From Pilasporangium apinafurcum (Eukaryota > Oomycota > Peronosporomycetes > Pythiales > Pythiaceae): a stretch of DNA of 64,000 bases. The notes beneath the pieces are model-generated. The model was not told where the DNA came from and searched no databases. It saw only the letters and a program-made list of their open reading frames with translations. Position numbers and translations under genes: made by a program. Position 1 is the first letter of the stretch. The number at the start of each line of letters is the position of its first letter. Location of the stretch: the NCBI GenBank assembly GCA_001600495.1, contig BCKE01000006.1, positions 843,124 to 907,123 of the forward strand. Reading direction: 5' to 3'. Positions 23,001 through 34,500 of this stretch are shown here, one piece after another.

Positions 23001-24888
23001 CTGGTAAATCTTTGTATTCATCACGGAAACTACAAGTGTCATCACCACCATCATTAAGTTAGTGTTTAGTATTTTCCAAGGCACTTCAAACAGACAGCGA
23101 TAAAGTATCGTACCTTAGCAAGATTTCGATCGTGTAGATTACCTTACCTCCAATTATCTTTGGTGATCTCTCAATCTTAGCTGATGGTTTGTCGGTAGGC
23201 TCTTCGCTTTCAACAACAGCATTTGATGCACTCTGTTCTTCATCCTCTTCAACCTTGAGATCTTGTGTAGCTGGTACGTCTTGTACTGTCGATGAAGATT
23301 TCTTGGTAGGAGATACAGTTTGTTGTTGTTTAGAGGTAGTCTCCGCCGTTGGTTGCTCCTTTTTAGTTGTTTTCTTTGGAGATGGCACAGTGGGCTCAGT
23401 ATTGGCCTTGACACTTTTGGCAGATGTTTTCTCGGGGCTCTTGGGTAATTCCTTCTTGTCTTGCATAGCTTGTTTTTCTTCATCCGGTTGATGCTTCTCA
23501 GCTTCCTCCGGCTTTTCGACTGCGGGAGTGGCTTTTGAAGCATTTGCATTGGTTTGAACAGATTTGGACCCCTCTACCTTTTGGCTTGGTGGGATCTGTT
23601 TCTTCTGAGGTGACTTCTGAGGCGAAAGCGTTGGAGTCTTCCCTGTTCCATTCTGAAGTATTGCTTTGTCTTTTTTGGATGGCGTAACTGCAACAGATTC
23701 TGGAGCTGTAGGTTTTTCTTTTTTCGCTGAGGAGCTTGCAGGAGCCTTTTTCTCCTCCGCTGCAGGAGTTGCAGGAGTTGTAGTAGTTGCAGTAGTTGTA
23801 GTAGTTGCAGTAGTTGTAGTAGTTGCAGTAGTTGGAGCAGGTTGATCGCTTGCTGAAGTTGATGCAAGTTGCTCAATATCGATACGCCGGCCAGTTTTCG
23901 GGTCAACGATCGCTAGGGCTCTATTCTCTCGCTTTACCGGAGGTTGATGCTGGTGATGTATTGGCATCCCCATGCTTATCCCCATGTTGACGTTCTGCAT
24001 GGACATATAGGCCATCGGTGCTGGGTTCATGTACGGATGGCCAACCCCGGGTTGACCACCCATCATATACGCGGGTGGCATCTGCTGCATAGGTGGGTAG
24101 TATGTGGGCTGTCCGCGAGGTGGCGCCAAGGCTCCTCGTGGCATGTAGTGCTGTTGCTGTTGGTTGTGCATGTTTCCTCTCGGGGGTCCTCGCATCCGCG
24201 GTTGGTGGTGCTGTGGAGCCGGCGGCCCCCGCATCTGTTGTGGCATTCCTGGTTGGCCATTGACTCCAGGAATTCCATTATGTCCTTGTGGCATGATCAA
24301 TCCGTGTGATGGCGTGAATATTGGTCCATTATATGGCCGTGCATGCTAAAAGCACACTACTGTCAGCCATCAACTAATATCAACCCACGTTATCAAAGTC
24401 ACCATACACCAGGCTGGATACATACCTGTTGAGGAGTATACCCGCCTTGTTGCTTATATGAGTTGTGATGTATGTGGTTACCATCTGGCGGGTTCATCTG
24501 CGCATTTCCAAAATCAGCAATAACGGGTGTACGTCAGCAACAGCCTCCAGATCACGTTTCCTTTCAGCAAAGATACTTTCGACTTTACGTACCTGTGGGG
24601 GATCAAGATGCTCTTGTGGGTGAACTTGCTGCTGCATCTGGTGTTGCTGATTTTTGGGCCTGTATTCTATTCACGCATTCAGACGTTCAGACACATCCGC
24701 ACAGGGAAACAAACATAGCTTTTGAATCTTTGGCATCCACTATCGTATGTACCTAGATGGTGGGGGTTCATCCCGCGCGGCGCACCCGGCTGGTGCTGCT
24801 GCTGTGGGGGATAGTGATATGTGTTGCTATTGGTGCCGTTACTGTTGTACGGCCGCGCGTGATGATTCGTGGGCTGCGGCTTCATCAT
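20008..24888 (-). CDS. EIF4G: Translation initiation factor eIF4G
   Basis: Six exons (24888-24753, 24666-24593, 24497-24426, 24345-23114, 23029-20244, 20168-20008) join in phase to give 1486 residues. The N-terminal ~150 residues are His/Pro/Gln/Gly-rich. A Lys/Ser/Thr/Pro-rich stretch leads to IYTIEILL, which fits the YxxxxL-hydrophobic eIF4E-binding motif. RGG-rich sequence then precedes the MIF4G domain (KVQSIMNKMTREKFHKLANQ), and the C-terminal MA3 domain (AREKISKKAKSIADEYVSI) is followed by further HEAT-like helices. eIF4G bridges cap-binding eIF4E, eIF4A and eIF3 during ribosome recruitment. The tiny N-terminal exons were placed because each is open, in phase and of the same composition. 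The start at 24888 (MMKPQ) is the best available and not certain. Confidence 0.92.
23765..23835. repeat. 18-base coding minisatellite in eIF4G
   Basis: The unit GTAGTTGCAGTAGTTGTA is repeated about three and a half times. It encodes a threonine run broken by alanines in the disordered N-terminal part of eIF4G, and is likely length-polymorphic. Confidence 0.85.
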
Positions 24889-25054
24889 GTTTCCATTTAC
24901 GCCCCCGCCCTCCTTTGCGTTTCCTTCTTTGGTGCTCCCTCGGCCCGTCAGAAATATCCCAATCTAACGTGACGCCAACCCAGAAAACGTTCAAATGAGG
25001 ATATTCCCTGAAATAATAACAAAAAACACACTATATTAGGGTAATTGTGGATGG

Positions 25055-26661
25055 CTACATTTCGTTCGTGTCGGATACTTGACATCTTGATTTCGAAAGG
25101 AATGCCATTGCTATCTGCGCATTGCGACGCTCTTCTTCTTCCACTTGTAAATCATTGGTAACCGCATCAGAAAGGATGAGCTCCTCCTCTGGTATGACGA
25201 CTGGCGCAAACTCTTCCAGTTCAAGGGACGAATCCCATCTGAAGCGATTTTGCAAGAGTTGGCGTAACTGAACCCCTCCATGTCGAAGCTGTAGATGTTA
25301 ATAAATACGTATTTAGTAAAAATGCCTCTTAGCAAGAGAACTATCCATTTAGTCCGTACCTGTTCAGGCGTCTCTTCGTCCTCCAGCAGTTCCAATAGTG
25401 AGAGCAGGCATGGATGTAAGAAATTGTCGCTCAAGAGTTCATCCTCAAAAAAGTCTATCGGAATCTATTCACGTCAAGTATAATAAATGACAAGTACTTT
25501 AGAGAGTCCATCTGCATCATAAAGTTCACTTTTACCTGTTCCAAAAGTGCCCGAAAGACCTTCAAAAATGCATGAAATAACTCAACCCGCGATTTCAACG
25601 CACGTTCGCATGAGCAAAGCATTGCTGTGAACTATAAACGAAGCAAACGCTATTTAGTTGAAACCCCATCCTTTCGTGCATATAGAGACGTAACGCACCT
25701 GCTTCCACTGTTCTAGGGCTGCTAATGAGGATAACTGCAAGAACACCACAAATGCCAGTTGGAACTCGCCCAAGAGCTCTCTCCACTCTCCATGAAACTT
25801 GCACGCAATCAATTCTTCCAACATTGCGCTTCTATCAAAATGATAGTGTGTTCGCTCGGACGCAGACAGATCAGAACGTGTTTGCTTCAATCGGAGAGGT
25901 GTGAAGCGAACAGTTCGCGGAAGATCTGGGAAAAACGGTGCGACGGCATTTTCGTTCGTTGATAGATCATCCGAATCACCTGGAAGTATCAAACTGCCCA
26001 ATTCAATTCCACATCGCTATGGTAGCAATGGTAATCCCTCACTGTTAATATTATTATGTAACTCAACATGTTGGGATGTAAAACACTTACTTGAAGAACT
26101 GTTGGGGAGATAAAACTGGAAAGCTTCCGCCACGTCTTATAATGTTGCTTTGGGTATGCTCCGAGACCGCTATCCAACTGGAAAGCGAGTACTGCGCCTG
26201 TATATTTGTACAAAATCATGTTTCAATCATCTTACCCACGATGCTGTGGACATATCATTTTAGTGGTACATACGTTCTAGACTGTCCACGTTCAAGCTTG
26301 GACTGGGTGGTCCCAGCTCTTCCTTGTCCGGACTCCACTCGCGCACAATGACCTGCGCATGGCGCTCCACATGTACGAAGAACCCTTGCCGGATACCATG
26401 TTCATGCTCTGCCGAGCGGAACACCACGAAATGTATACCCAATGGCAAGAATTTTACACCCTGGAAGTTCGGACCCGTGCGGAAGATTTCGTAGTCTACG
26501 CCGAATTCCGTCTGTTGCGGAACGCCTAAACACACTAGAAATCCGCCGATGCCGCTGCTACTCGATTCAGATGTATTTGGCGCGTCTGTTACAGCGCGAC
26601 GCAACGTACGAGCGAAAACGCCCGCTGCTGAGTGTTGCTCGTCATTCATGGTGCCATTCAT
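25055..26661 (-). CDS. AAR2: U5 snRNP assembly factor AAR2
   Basis: Six exons (26661-26274, 26197-26091, 26016-25699, 25631-25536, 25464-25360, 25288-25055) give 415 residues. The N-terminal beta domain shows FGVDYEIF, GPNFQGVKFLPLGIHFVVF, a GFFVH strand and REWSPDKEEL, all characteristic of AAR2. A helical C-terminal domain contains SGLGAYPKQHYKTWRKLSSF, QLAFVVFLQLSSLAALEQWK and LCSCERALKSR. AAR2 chaperones PRP8 during U5 snRNP maturation and is later replaced by BRR2. ATG 26661 is the first; ATG 26649 is equally possible. The stop lies 166 bases before the eIF4G start, and the temptin-like stop lies 71 bases upstream of this gene, so three minus-strand genes are packed in series. Confidence 0.9.
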
Positions 26662-26732
26662 GTCAATGGTAAACTTGTTAATATCTCAATTAGGTATACA
26701 CACAGACAGGTTACATTGATAGGTTACGGTCC

Positions 26733-27428
26733 CTACGAGCACAAATTCCTCAAGATCCATGTGGGAAAAATGCAGCCATGTCTGTTGGTGCCAACAATGA
26801 CCGACGCCAAAACTGCAATCACTAACGGAATTAACGACGGTCGTGACTGACTACCAGTGCTACTCTCCTCCAAAACCGGAGCTGGTGTCAATGCCAAGCG
26901 CGGAGGTGGTGATGCTGTTGGCGCATCGAGAAATGGACGAGGGGTTCGCGTTCTTGTCCCTGGCGGCAACGTCTCAATGGTGAAGCTGTCGCTACCACTC
27001 GTCGACGCCGAAAGCACAGGTGGTGCTGCTGTCTCGGATCCGACTGCATTCTCGCATTTCATTGATGCCAGCTGCTCCGTGGTAAATGTGTTAACCACCC
27101 CTGGATGCGAAATTGCTTGACCAATGGCTTGTGTATTGGTTCCGTCTGATGGACGCCATTGGCAACACGGATCCCCCAACTCCTCTCCATTCGTTGCACC
27201 GTCCTGGTCCGAATCTTCTTGACACATTGCGGTCGTCCACTCGAAATTGTTCGCTGCAAAGGTCTTACCAAAAGCGTTCGTAGGTCCACCACCTTCTGGA
27301 TTTTGATGACCCAGTGCTTTGACACCAGCGATACCATTGCCATTTGGGATACGTGCGACGGCGCCTGGCCGCGCATGCACATTCGAGAATACTACTGCGC
27401 CAAAGATCGCGTAGCACAGAGCCTTCAT
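26733..27428 (-). CDS. Temptin-like secreted or membrane-anchored protein
   Basis: This single-exon gene encodes 231 residues from ATG 27428, where the signal peptide starts (MKALCYAIFGAVVFSNVHA, cleavage expected near residue 19). The temptin domain covers residues ~20-125: RIPNGNGIAGVKALGH, a GGG followed by NAFGKTFAANNFEWT, the calcium-binding-type CQEDSDQDGATNGEELGDP, and CCQW. This fold is named after a mollusc pheromone, and oomycetes carry secreted family members. A Ser/Thr/Pro-rich stalk leads to a C-terminal hydrophobic segment (SLIPLVIAVLASVIVG) and a short basic tail. The tail implies membrane or GPI-type anchoring. The function in this organism is unknown. Confidence 0.85.
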   Translation of the reverse strand: MKALCYAIFGAVVFSNVHARPGAVARIPNGNGIAGVKALGHQNPEGGGPTNAFGKTFAANNFEWTTAMCQEDSDQDGATNGEELGDPCCQWRPSDGTNTQAIGQAISHPGVVNTFTTEQLASMKCENAVGSETAAPPVLSASTSGSDSFTIETLPPGTRTRTPRPFLDAPTASPPPRLALTPAPVLEESSTGSQSRPSLIPLVIAVLASVIVGTNRHGCIFPTWILRNLCS

Positions 27429-27710
27429 GTTTACTCCAATGTTTGTAGATGTGATAGACAATGAAGAAATTTGAAACTGATCGTTGGTGTGTGTCTATGT
27501 GCATTGTGGACGCAACTGAGTCATGATTTCGTTTTCTCAATCAATCATGCCTCGTTTTTGAGTCTCTTGACGACTACTAAGAGAAAATAGTGTCAGATAC
27601 AGTCATTTCTCGAAGGGTCACGAAGAAGCGACGAAGGAAGAGACGCTTTGAGACCAAAAACCTTGTCTTTCATCATCCCTCCCGCGTTAGCTGAACTCCT
27701 GAGCGAAATT

Positions 27711-29178
27711 ATGGCTTCTTGGGTAGGCTGCATACACTGCTCGTAAGAGTAAGATGACGCTCTAATGATTTGTATGCATAGATTAAAAACGTCAAAGATG
27801 GTTCGCGCAGATTGAAGGATGAGTTTGTGCGCTCCATCGGGGCAGGGGGGGAGGACATTATTGATCCCGTCCTGGAATATCGCACCCAACGGTAGCTATT
27901 CGTTTCTGTTTGATACTAAACGATCGCACTCACTCTCTTCACTTTGGTTGTTTACATGCTGAGGGAATGAAGGTTTAACCGATACAATGAGAGCCTTGAG
28001 AAACTTGCGAAGGCGATGGCGCATTATATGCAGACCACACAGGCATATTCCCATGCCTCCATGAACTTAATGCACTCATTCTCGGTTTTCTTTGAAACAC
28101 AGCTGCAGGATTGTGCGTGCTCTTCCCTTGAGCGTGATAGATTGATTATCTTTTCTAAAGCCTTTGAGTTCTGCAGATTCTTCGGAAGAGGACGATTTCG
28201 TGCATATCAAGTGCGTATTTAATATGAAGAGATACCATGTTGGGAGTTGACTCAGGGATAATATGCTATATGTTAACTAGATCTCTTGCTCAGAGCTCGC
28301 TTCGATTAGAAGAGATCCAGCAATCCCTTCGCGAAAACATCTTTAGTGCTGCGCACGAGATGCAGCTACAAAACGTCGTAAAGTCGATTCAGCGTTTAAA
28401 ACAGACGAACGCAGGAATCCAAACGAAGGTCCAAGCGCTCAAGCAAAAGGTACGAAAAACAAAGGTCTATGTATAACCTTTGCCCCACCTTTCCTTACGC
28501 CTCGATGGCCCTGCACATAGCTCATGGATTACGATTCCGTGCGTCGTACGGCGGAAAGTCAAAAGAAAAATACACCCGATTACGAGCGATTGCAACAAAA
28601 AGTTCAAATGGCGGAAGCGACGTTAGCGACGCTCACGAACAGCATGAACTCGGAGATGAACGCGCTTGAAGCTCGACGAGGAGTTGACATGCGAAACGAG
28701 CTGCTCACAGTTGTAGCATGCCAGGTTGGATTAAGCACAACTGCTCTCCTTACTGCATAGTTAGCAAGTGTATTGATGGTTTGACTTTTGTATAGCTCTT
28801 TGTTCACTCGCGAGCCAAGGAACATCTAGAGCAGTTGATTCCATTGCTGCCAGGGATAGCCCGTCCACTTTTTGAGATCACGGAGCACTCGCGCGCGCGT
28901 CCATACGCCAATCCTGCCGAAACAGATGTCATGGGCGTGATCCATTACGCAGGTCCTGATAGCCGTGGCGTAGTGGATCTCCCACTGTCGTATCATGGGG
29001 AACAGCTACTGGTGGACGTGGCCTATGTACATCCGCTGGAAACCATCAATTTCACGGTGAGTTATTGGATAAAAGCGTTCTTCCATATGTATTTGACGGA
29101 TTCCATTAATACTATATATTTGTACAGGAGATCCACTTTGCGGAGAAGTTGGCCATGGCCACGTATGGAAAGCATTGA
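27711..29178 (+). CDS. BAR-domain protein
   Basis: Seven exons (27711-27722, 27782-27891, 27973-28210, 28294-28449, 28521-28724, 28796-29056, 29128-29178) join exactly to give 343 residues. The first coding exon is only 12 bases (MASW). The BAR helices are visible: FNRYNESLEKLAKAMAHYMQ, SMNLMHSFSVFFE, the typical LMDYDSVRRTAESQKKNTPD, then KVQMAEATLATLTNSMNSEM and a last helix reaching VHSRAKEHLEQL. BAR dimers bind and bend membranes in endocytosis and vesicle traffic. The ~100 residues after the BAR fold (LFEITEHSRARPYANPAETD) have no recognised domain; there is no SH3. Confidence 0.88.
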
Positions 29179-29333
29179 GTTTCGAGGAAGTCAAATAGCT
29201 CTTCATGAACATCTTTTCCGGAGGTCTTGATTATTCACCATTCTTATTGGTCAAATATATTCATCTTAACAGCCAATATATTTCAATATAAATATCATCC
29301 CAAATAATTCAATAATACAGAAAGTAATTATTG

Positions 29334-30000
29334 ATGTCGCCTCTCCTCCTGTCACTGCCTGGTGTTTCTGGGGGTAGGAAGTATCAAGCGCGACCACCGG
29401 CCCGACAAATGAACGGCGTCACTGCAGCTCCTCGCCTTCTGCGCCGCGGCGTGCGCTCCTTTGCGAGTAATGGCAAACCTGCCTATGTGGCCATGCCAGA
29501 GACACCCATGATCACCAATAACGTATGTATCTGTTCACGTATTGCTGAGTAATATGAGATGATTAAATGTATGGTTTTACGTTTCGTACTAGGGCACACA
29601 CGTGTTTGAGCGCAAGGGGTGGGAGTATTCCACCTACATGGGAATCCTGGGCGGCCCTATCCTGTTGTATTTGGGTCTCTCGAACGCCCCTGAAACCGAT
29701 TCCGAAGTGTTTGCCCGGTCAGTCGCATAGACACACGAATGTGATTTTGATCCTTAGGTGCTGACATTGTTGTTTGCCTTGCTGGTGATGTTTATGCAGA
29801 GCGGAAGCATACGCGAAGCGCAAAGGCACGAACCCTGCTACTATCACGAAGCGTGTTAGTGGCCCCGTTTCGTCGCAATATACATACGAACGGGTAAGAA
29901 AACTCATGTGTTGTGTATCGTTCTTTACTTTGCTCTCATCGTCTCTCTATTATTTTGAAACTCGTAGGGCGACGTTGGTGAGCGACCAACGCTTGCGTAG
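29334..30000 (+). CDS. Probable mitochondrial complex I small subunit (ESSS/NDUFB11-like)
   Basis: Four exons (29334-29522, 29593-29717, 29800-29893, 29968-30000) give 146 residues. The N-terminus is Arg/Ser/Ala-rich without acidic residues (RLLRRGVRSFASNGKP), a classic mitochondrial presequence. A WEYSTYMGILGGPILLYLGL segment gives one membrane span. It is followed by a PETDSEVFARAEAYAKR motif that resembles the P[DE]T...WAR.EA tail of ESSS/NDUFB11 accessory subunits. Such subunits sit in the membrane arm of NADH:ubiquinone oxidoreductase. The match is short, so another single-pass inner-membrane protein remains possible. It is tail-to-tail with the malonyl transferase gene, 92 bases between stops. 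Confidence 0.62.
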
Positions 30001-30092
30001 AAGAAGTGAAGAAATCCATCCTCTGTAGTAGCTGCTGCTTGTAGTAGCTTATTAAAAAAGACAACACTGAACAACGTGAGAGTGAGTGGGGT

Positions 30093-31377
30093 TTACATTG
30101 CCAGCCACGCTTTGATTTGTTCCGTTGTGCCACAGCTCCTACAAAACAGCAGATAGAAATGTTAGTTTACTTTCCTTCCTCGCCATTAAATATCATATGG
30201 GACGTACACGGCCTGAGTTTTGGGTACATGCTGCTTGACGAGGCCGGTGAGGACGCCACCGAAGCCCAGTTCCAAAAAGTCCTCCACACCATTCGCGAGG
30301 CAGAAATCCACGCTCTCGCTCCACCGCACTGGTTGTACCACTTGCTGCGTCAACGTCGACTTCATTTCTTCTGCGCTTTTAGTGGTGGCCCGCGCATCCA
30401 CGTTCCACACGACGGGAACTGCAGGCGGTTGCAATGGCAGCAGCGGCTCTGCATCCAGTCGCTCGCGCAGTTTTTCCGCTGCAGGGCTCATAAGCGCACA
30501 ATGGAAGGGTGCACTGACGTCTAATAACACGGCGCGACGCACCTTCTTTTCCGTCTTGGCAATATTGATGGCAGCATCCACAGCAGCCTTATGACCACTG
30601 ATGACGATCTACATATACAGATAAGCATCCACACGCCCCCGATATGAGAAAAAAATTCTCATGCATGGCCCAGACACACACGCGTCACACCTGTTTGCTG
30701 GAATTGTAGTTGGCAACCTCACAAACACGCTGCGTCTGCTGTGCGGCTGAGCGGCAGATGTCATCTGCGTCCACCGCACTGACGGGCATCAGCGCCGCCA
30801 TCGCCCCTACGTCACGCGGCACCGCTTCCTGCATGGCTCGGCCACGGAAATGCTAGAAACAAGCACAACCACATATACTATCATAGAAAGAAAACGATAG
30901 GCCAATGTGTATGTGCATGTGCGTTTTACCACGAGACGGACTGCATCGGCGAACGGCAGGGCTTTGGCGGCCACAAGCGCTGAGTACTCCCCCAACGAAT
31001 GACCCAGCACAAAGCTGCTATGAGTCGTAGCATCAAACTCGCGCTCGTGCTGTTCACATGGTAGATAAACACATCAACTTAAGAGAGAAAGAGGATGAAA
31101 CGCACAGCAGCATCTGCGTTGTTTATCAAGCACCCACCTGTAAAATTCGCAACACTGCGATCGAGTGCGTGAGGATCGCCGGCTGGGCGTACTGCGTCTG
31201 CGTAAGTACATCCTGCGGACCCTCGACTAACAACCGCCGTAGATTCAACTGCAGCGCCTCACTCGCCTCCTCTAGCACATCCCTCACGATGGATGGCCAG
31301 TCGCGTAGCAGGTCGCTCCCCATGCCCACGCGCTGGCTGCCCTGTCCGGGAAACATCAGCGCCAGTCGCTTCGCCAT
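30093..31377 (-). CDS. Malonyl-CoA:ACP transacylase (FabD/MCAT)
   Basis: Five exons (31377-31138, 31049-30930, 30852-30691, 30608-30208, 30138-30093) give 322 residues. Motifs: LMFPGQGSQRVGMG at the start, the nucleophile elbow GHSLGEYSAL with the catalytic Ser, FRGRAMQEAV with the malonate-binding Arg, APFHCALM with the catalytic His, and the C-terminal ELGFGGVLTGLVK and CGTTEQIKAWL. The enzyme loads malonyl groups onto acyl carrier protein for type II fatty-acid synthesis. There is almost no presequence ahead of the catalytic fold, so mitochondrial import is not evident. The small last exon (46 bases) restores the family C-terminus. Confidence 0.95.
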
Positions 31378-31505
31378 TTGAGTTGCTGTTCCAATAGAAT
31401 GCGTATCGAAAGTGACAGGGAGCGCAAACGATAATGGTAGTGGTTTATCATTTAGTTATACGCTACGCTCACTACACATGCAGTAAGAGGGAAAAGTAGA
31501 GTGGT

Positions 31506-34500
31506 TTACCGTCGCCCGCCACGGCGATCGTTGTTGTTGCCCTCACGTCGACGTCCGCTGCCTTCGTTCCCTCCTCCTCCACCTCGTCCTTCATTATTGC
31601 GACCACCAGTGGAACCTCCTCCACCTCCACGATAATCATTTTGTCTATAATCATGTACAGCAATGATCAGCCATTAAAGACACACATTCACAACATGTCT
31701 GCTCATTTTCTCACCTTTGATCTCGTTGCTGCTGGTTGATATTGCCGCCACTGGAGTTGCCGTCGTGCTTTTGCTTGTTGTGGCGTTTCTTTTTGTCCTC
31801 TTGTGAGCGTGGCGGCTTTGATAATGGCTCACCATCTATTCCTCCGCTACCTCCGCCTTTGCTACCTCCTCCGCCTTCTCGACGGCGCTTATTCTCACGA
31901 TTCTCACGGTTGTCCTTTTCACCACCACTCACCGGAGTCGATGCAGTTGGTCGATTACCTTCATCTGCCAGAACCTCTGTCTCACGCTCGCGCTTGCGGG
32001 ATACCAATGACACAATCTTCCGCTCCCCTCGAGGTGTCTCTGACTGTTTTGCACCACTAGAACTCTCGCCAGCCACCGGCTTGTCTCTCCCACCAGCCTT
32101 GATAGTGCTACGCTGTTCCTTCTTCTCCGTCAGTTGCCGTCGCAAAGCCGCTTCAGTGGCGTCCGCACGCTGGCGTTTGCGGTTCTCACCCCCACTACCA
32201 ATAGACGACTGTTGAGAAAACTCTGTCGCAGTATCCATTCTATCATTTCCACTTCGATCTCGTTCGCGAGAAGTGCGTCGTCCATCCGGTGATCGACTTC
32301 GTCGTGACGAGTCCCTTGATCGATCGCGTTTGCGAGCTGAAGCCTCGTCTAAAATGGCGCCCCCACTGCCTCTGCTCTCAGATTCGCCAGCGATGGCACT
32401 CGCTGAGGGTTTGCCTGGAGATGCTTCGCGCCGACCTCCGCTCTTTTCATCATTGTAACGATCGTCTGCAGATCCGCGATCCGAATCGCGTCGTTTCAAT
32501 TTTGATGAGCTTCCTCGATTCAAGTCTTTTCCAGACTTCTCACTTGTGCGGCCATCTCCACTGCTGCTCACGATTTCACCACTTTCCAAATCTTGACGAG
32601 GCACGCTCGGCGTTTTTCTACTTCTAGAAGACGATGAAGAGAGTGTGGAAGTCGATACCTTTCCTGTATCAAACGGTTTCGATTCGTCCACACGGTCTGC
32701 CTTTGCTTCTTTTTTCGCCGCTTCTTTCGCTTCCCTTGCTTGTCGTGCCTCCCGTACTTTTTGACTGGGCTTCGTGCTAAGTGTCTTGTCCTCAACCAAT
32801 GTTGACTTGCGTTTTGTTAACAGCGCAAAGTATCGTTTAGCCATGATCTTAATATCTTCGCGATCTTCCTGCGTGAGCACTTCCATAATCTCCAGCATGT
32901 TCTCTGCAGTCCCCTTGCTTGCCGGGAACACATCAATGATCTTTGTGAGCACTACCAAGGTATTACGGATAGGCATATAGTCACCGCTACTTAAAGTCGA
33001 GCTATAAACGCGCTCCATCCACTTGTGCCACTTGGCGTAGACATCCTTGTATTGACGATGCCCTAACAGCTTCGTCGGATCATGCAGATCGAGACTAAAT
33101 GTAACCTTGCCATGCAACGCTTCTTCTTCATACGTGACACTGCTTTGATACCAACGGTGAAGCAGTGTCAGCGTTTCCTTGAGGAAAATGCCAAAATTTC
33201 CAGCTTCTCGTTCTGTCAGGCAGAGCACTATGGATGGGAGCTTCAAATTCACTTTATGGTAATACTGCACTGCACTAAACGCCGGTGAATTGATATGATG
33301 GATTCGCTCCATGAATTTGGCCGAAAAAAGTGCGTCTTCGGGCGAAAGCAACGAACGTGGGATGATGCATCGCTGAAGTAGCTCATTGATGGCAGTTTGA
33401 TTTGACACAGCTTCCATCTTGAAAAAGGCCGACTTCTTCTCTTCCAAGCGTTCGTAGACACGCTTGCGATGCGCAACTTGGTCCTTTTGCTCGTTTGTCA
33501 GCTTATCGATCATAAGACTCGTCTTCTCTTTGAGTTTTTTCCGCTCGCTACTACTCAAACTGCCATTTGCGCCTGTCCCGATAGCGGCAGTAGACATCGA
33601 ATTCCGCAGCCGCAAAATCTCGGCCTCGTATTGAGGAAACGGGATGTGGATGTCGTACAAAATCAGACTCCAAAACATAATGTACATCTCCTTAGTCAAA
33701 CCCACAAAAGGATCTTTTGGAGTCGAATCACCCTTTAATGCAGCATCTACGTCTTCCAAAATTTCTGGTGAGTGCATATACCACGTACGACGAGTATCAG
33801 TCCCATTATCAGCTCCATTGGTGTTGTTTCCTGTTCCTGTGGAGTGAATACTTCGTGGTGCTCTACGCAACACTGGATCGTCAAAGCGGATTGCAGGGCG
33901 GCAGAGCGTCATTGCCAGCTCCGCAGGGATACGATACTCACGCACTAGCTCGTTAATCGGTGGAAGCATCTTCGTGTACACCAGTGGATCGACAACGCCG
34001 TTAAGAAATTGTAAAAGCTGACTCAGTGTCATCTGGCACGTATCATACAGGCGACCAAGAAGCTTTAAATGTGCAACTTTTGTGGCTTCATGGAACTCAA
34101 TTTTGCCACGCATTTGGCAGATCAGAATGCAAAGCGGTAACGCCAAATTTCGTTTGATCAGCGCATCACGAAGTCGTGGAATGGCACGACGATTCATCAA
34201 TTTCGGATCCGATGGTTCGTGCCAGAGGTGCGGTCCCCCCGCTTGAGCTTCCAGTTGACTCACTGAAATATCCTCAAAACTGATGCATGAGCCCATTTTG
34301 GACAGTAGTTCGCTCAGAACAATCAAATCGACCGAGGCCCAATTTTGTAGCCGCTGAATCAGATACTGCAGCAGACCGGCAAGTTCTACGTTAGGGTATT
34401 TCCGATAGAAGCTGCCAGAGAAGCTCGCCAATGAGGTCAACCAGAGTGAGATATTGGTGCCGTCCGATTTCAGAGATTGCTGTGACTTGGAAAGTTCGCT

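Noticed and set aside
23765-23835. CRISPR-like array
   Set aside because: The 18-base units are contiguous with no spacers and encode a Thr/Ala tract; it is a coding minisatellite.
27593-27889. 98-codon open frame on the minus strand
   Set aside because: It lies opposite exons 1 and 2 of the BAR gene, whose phases close exactly; the minus frame shows no family pattern.
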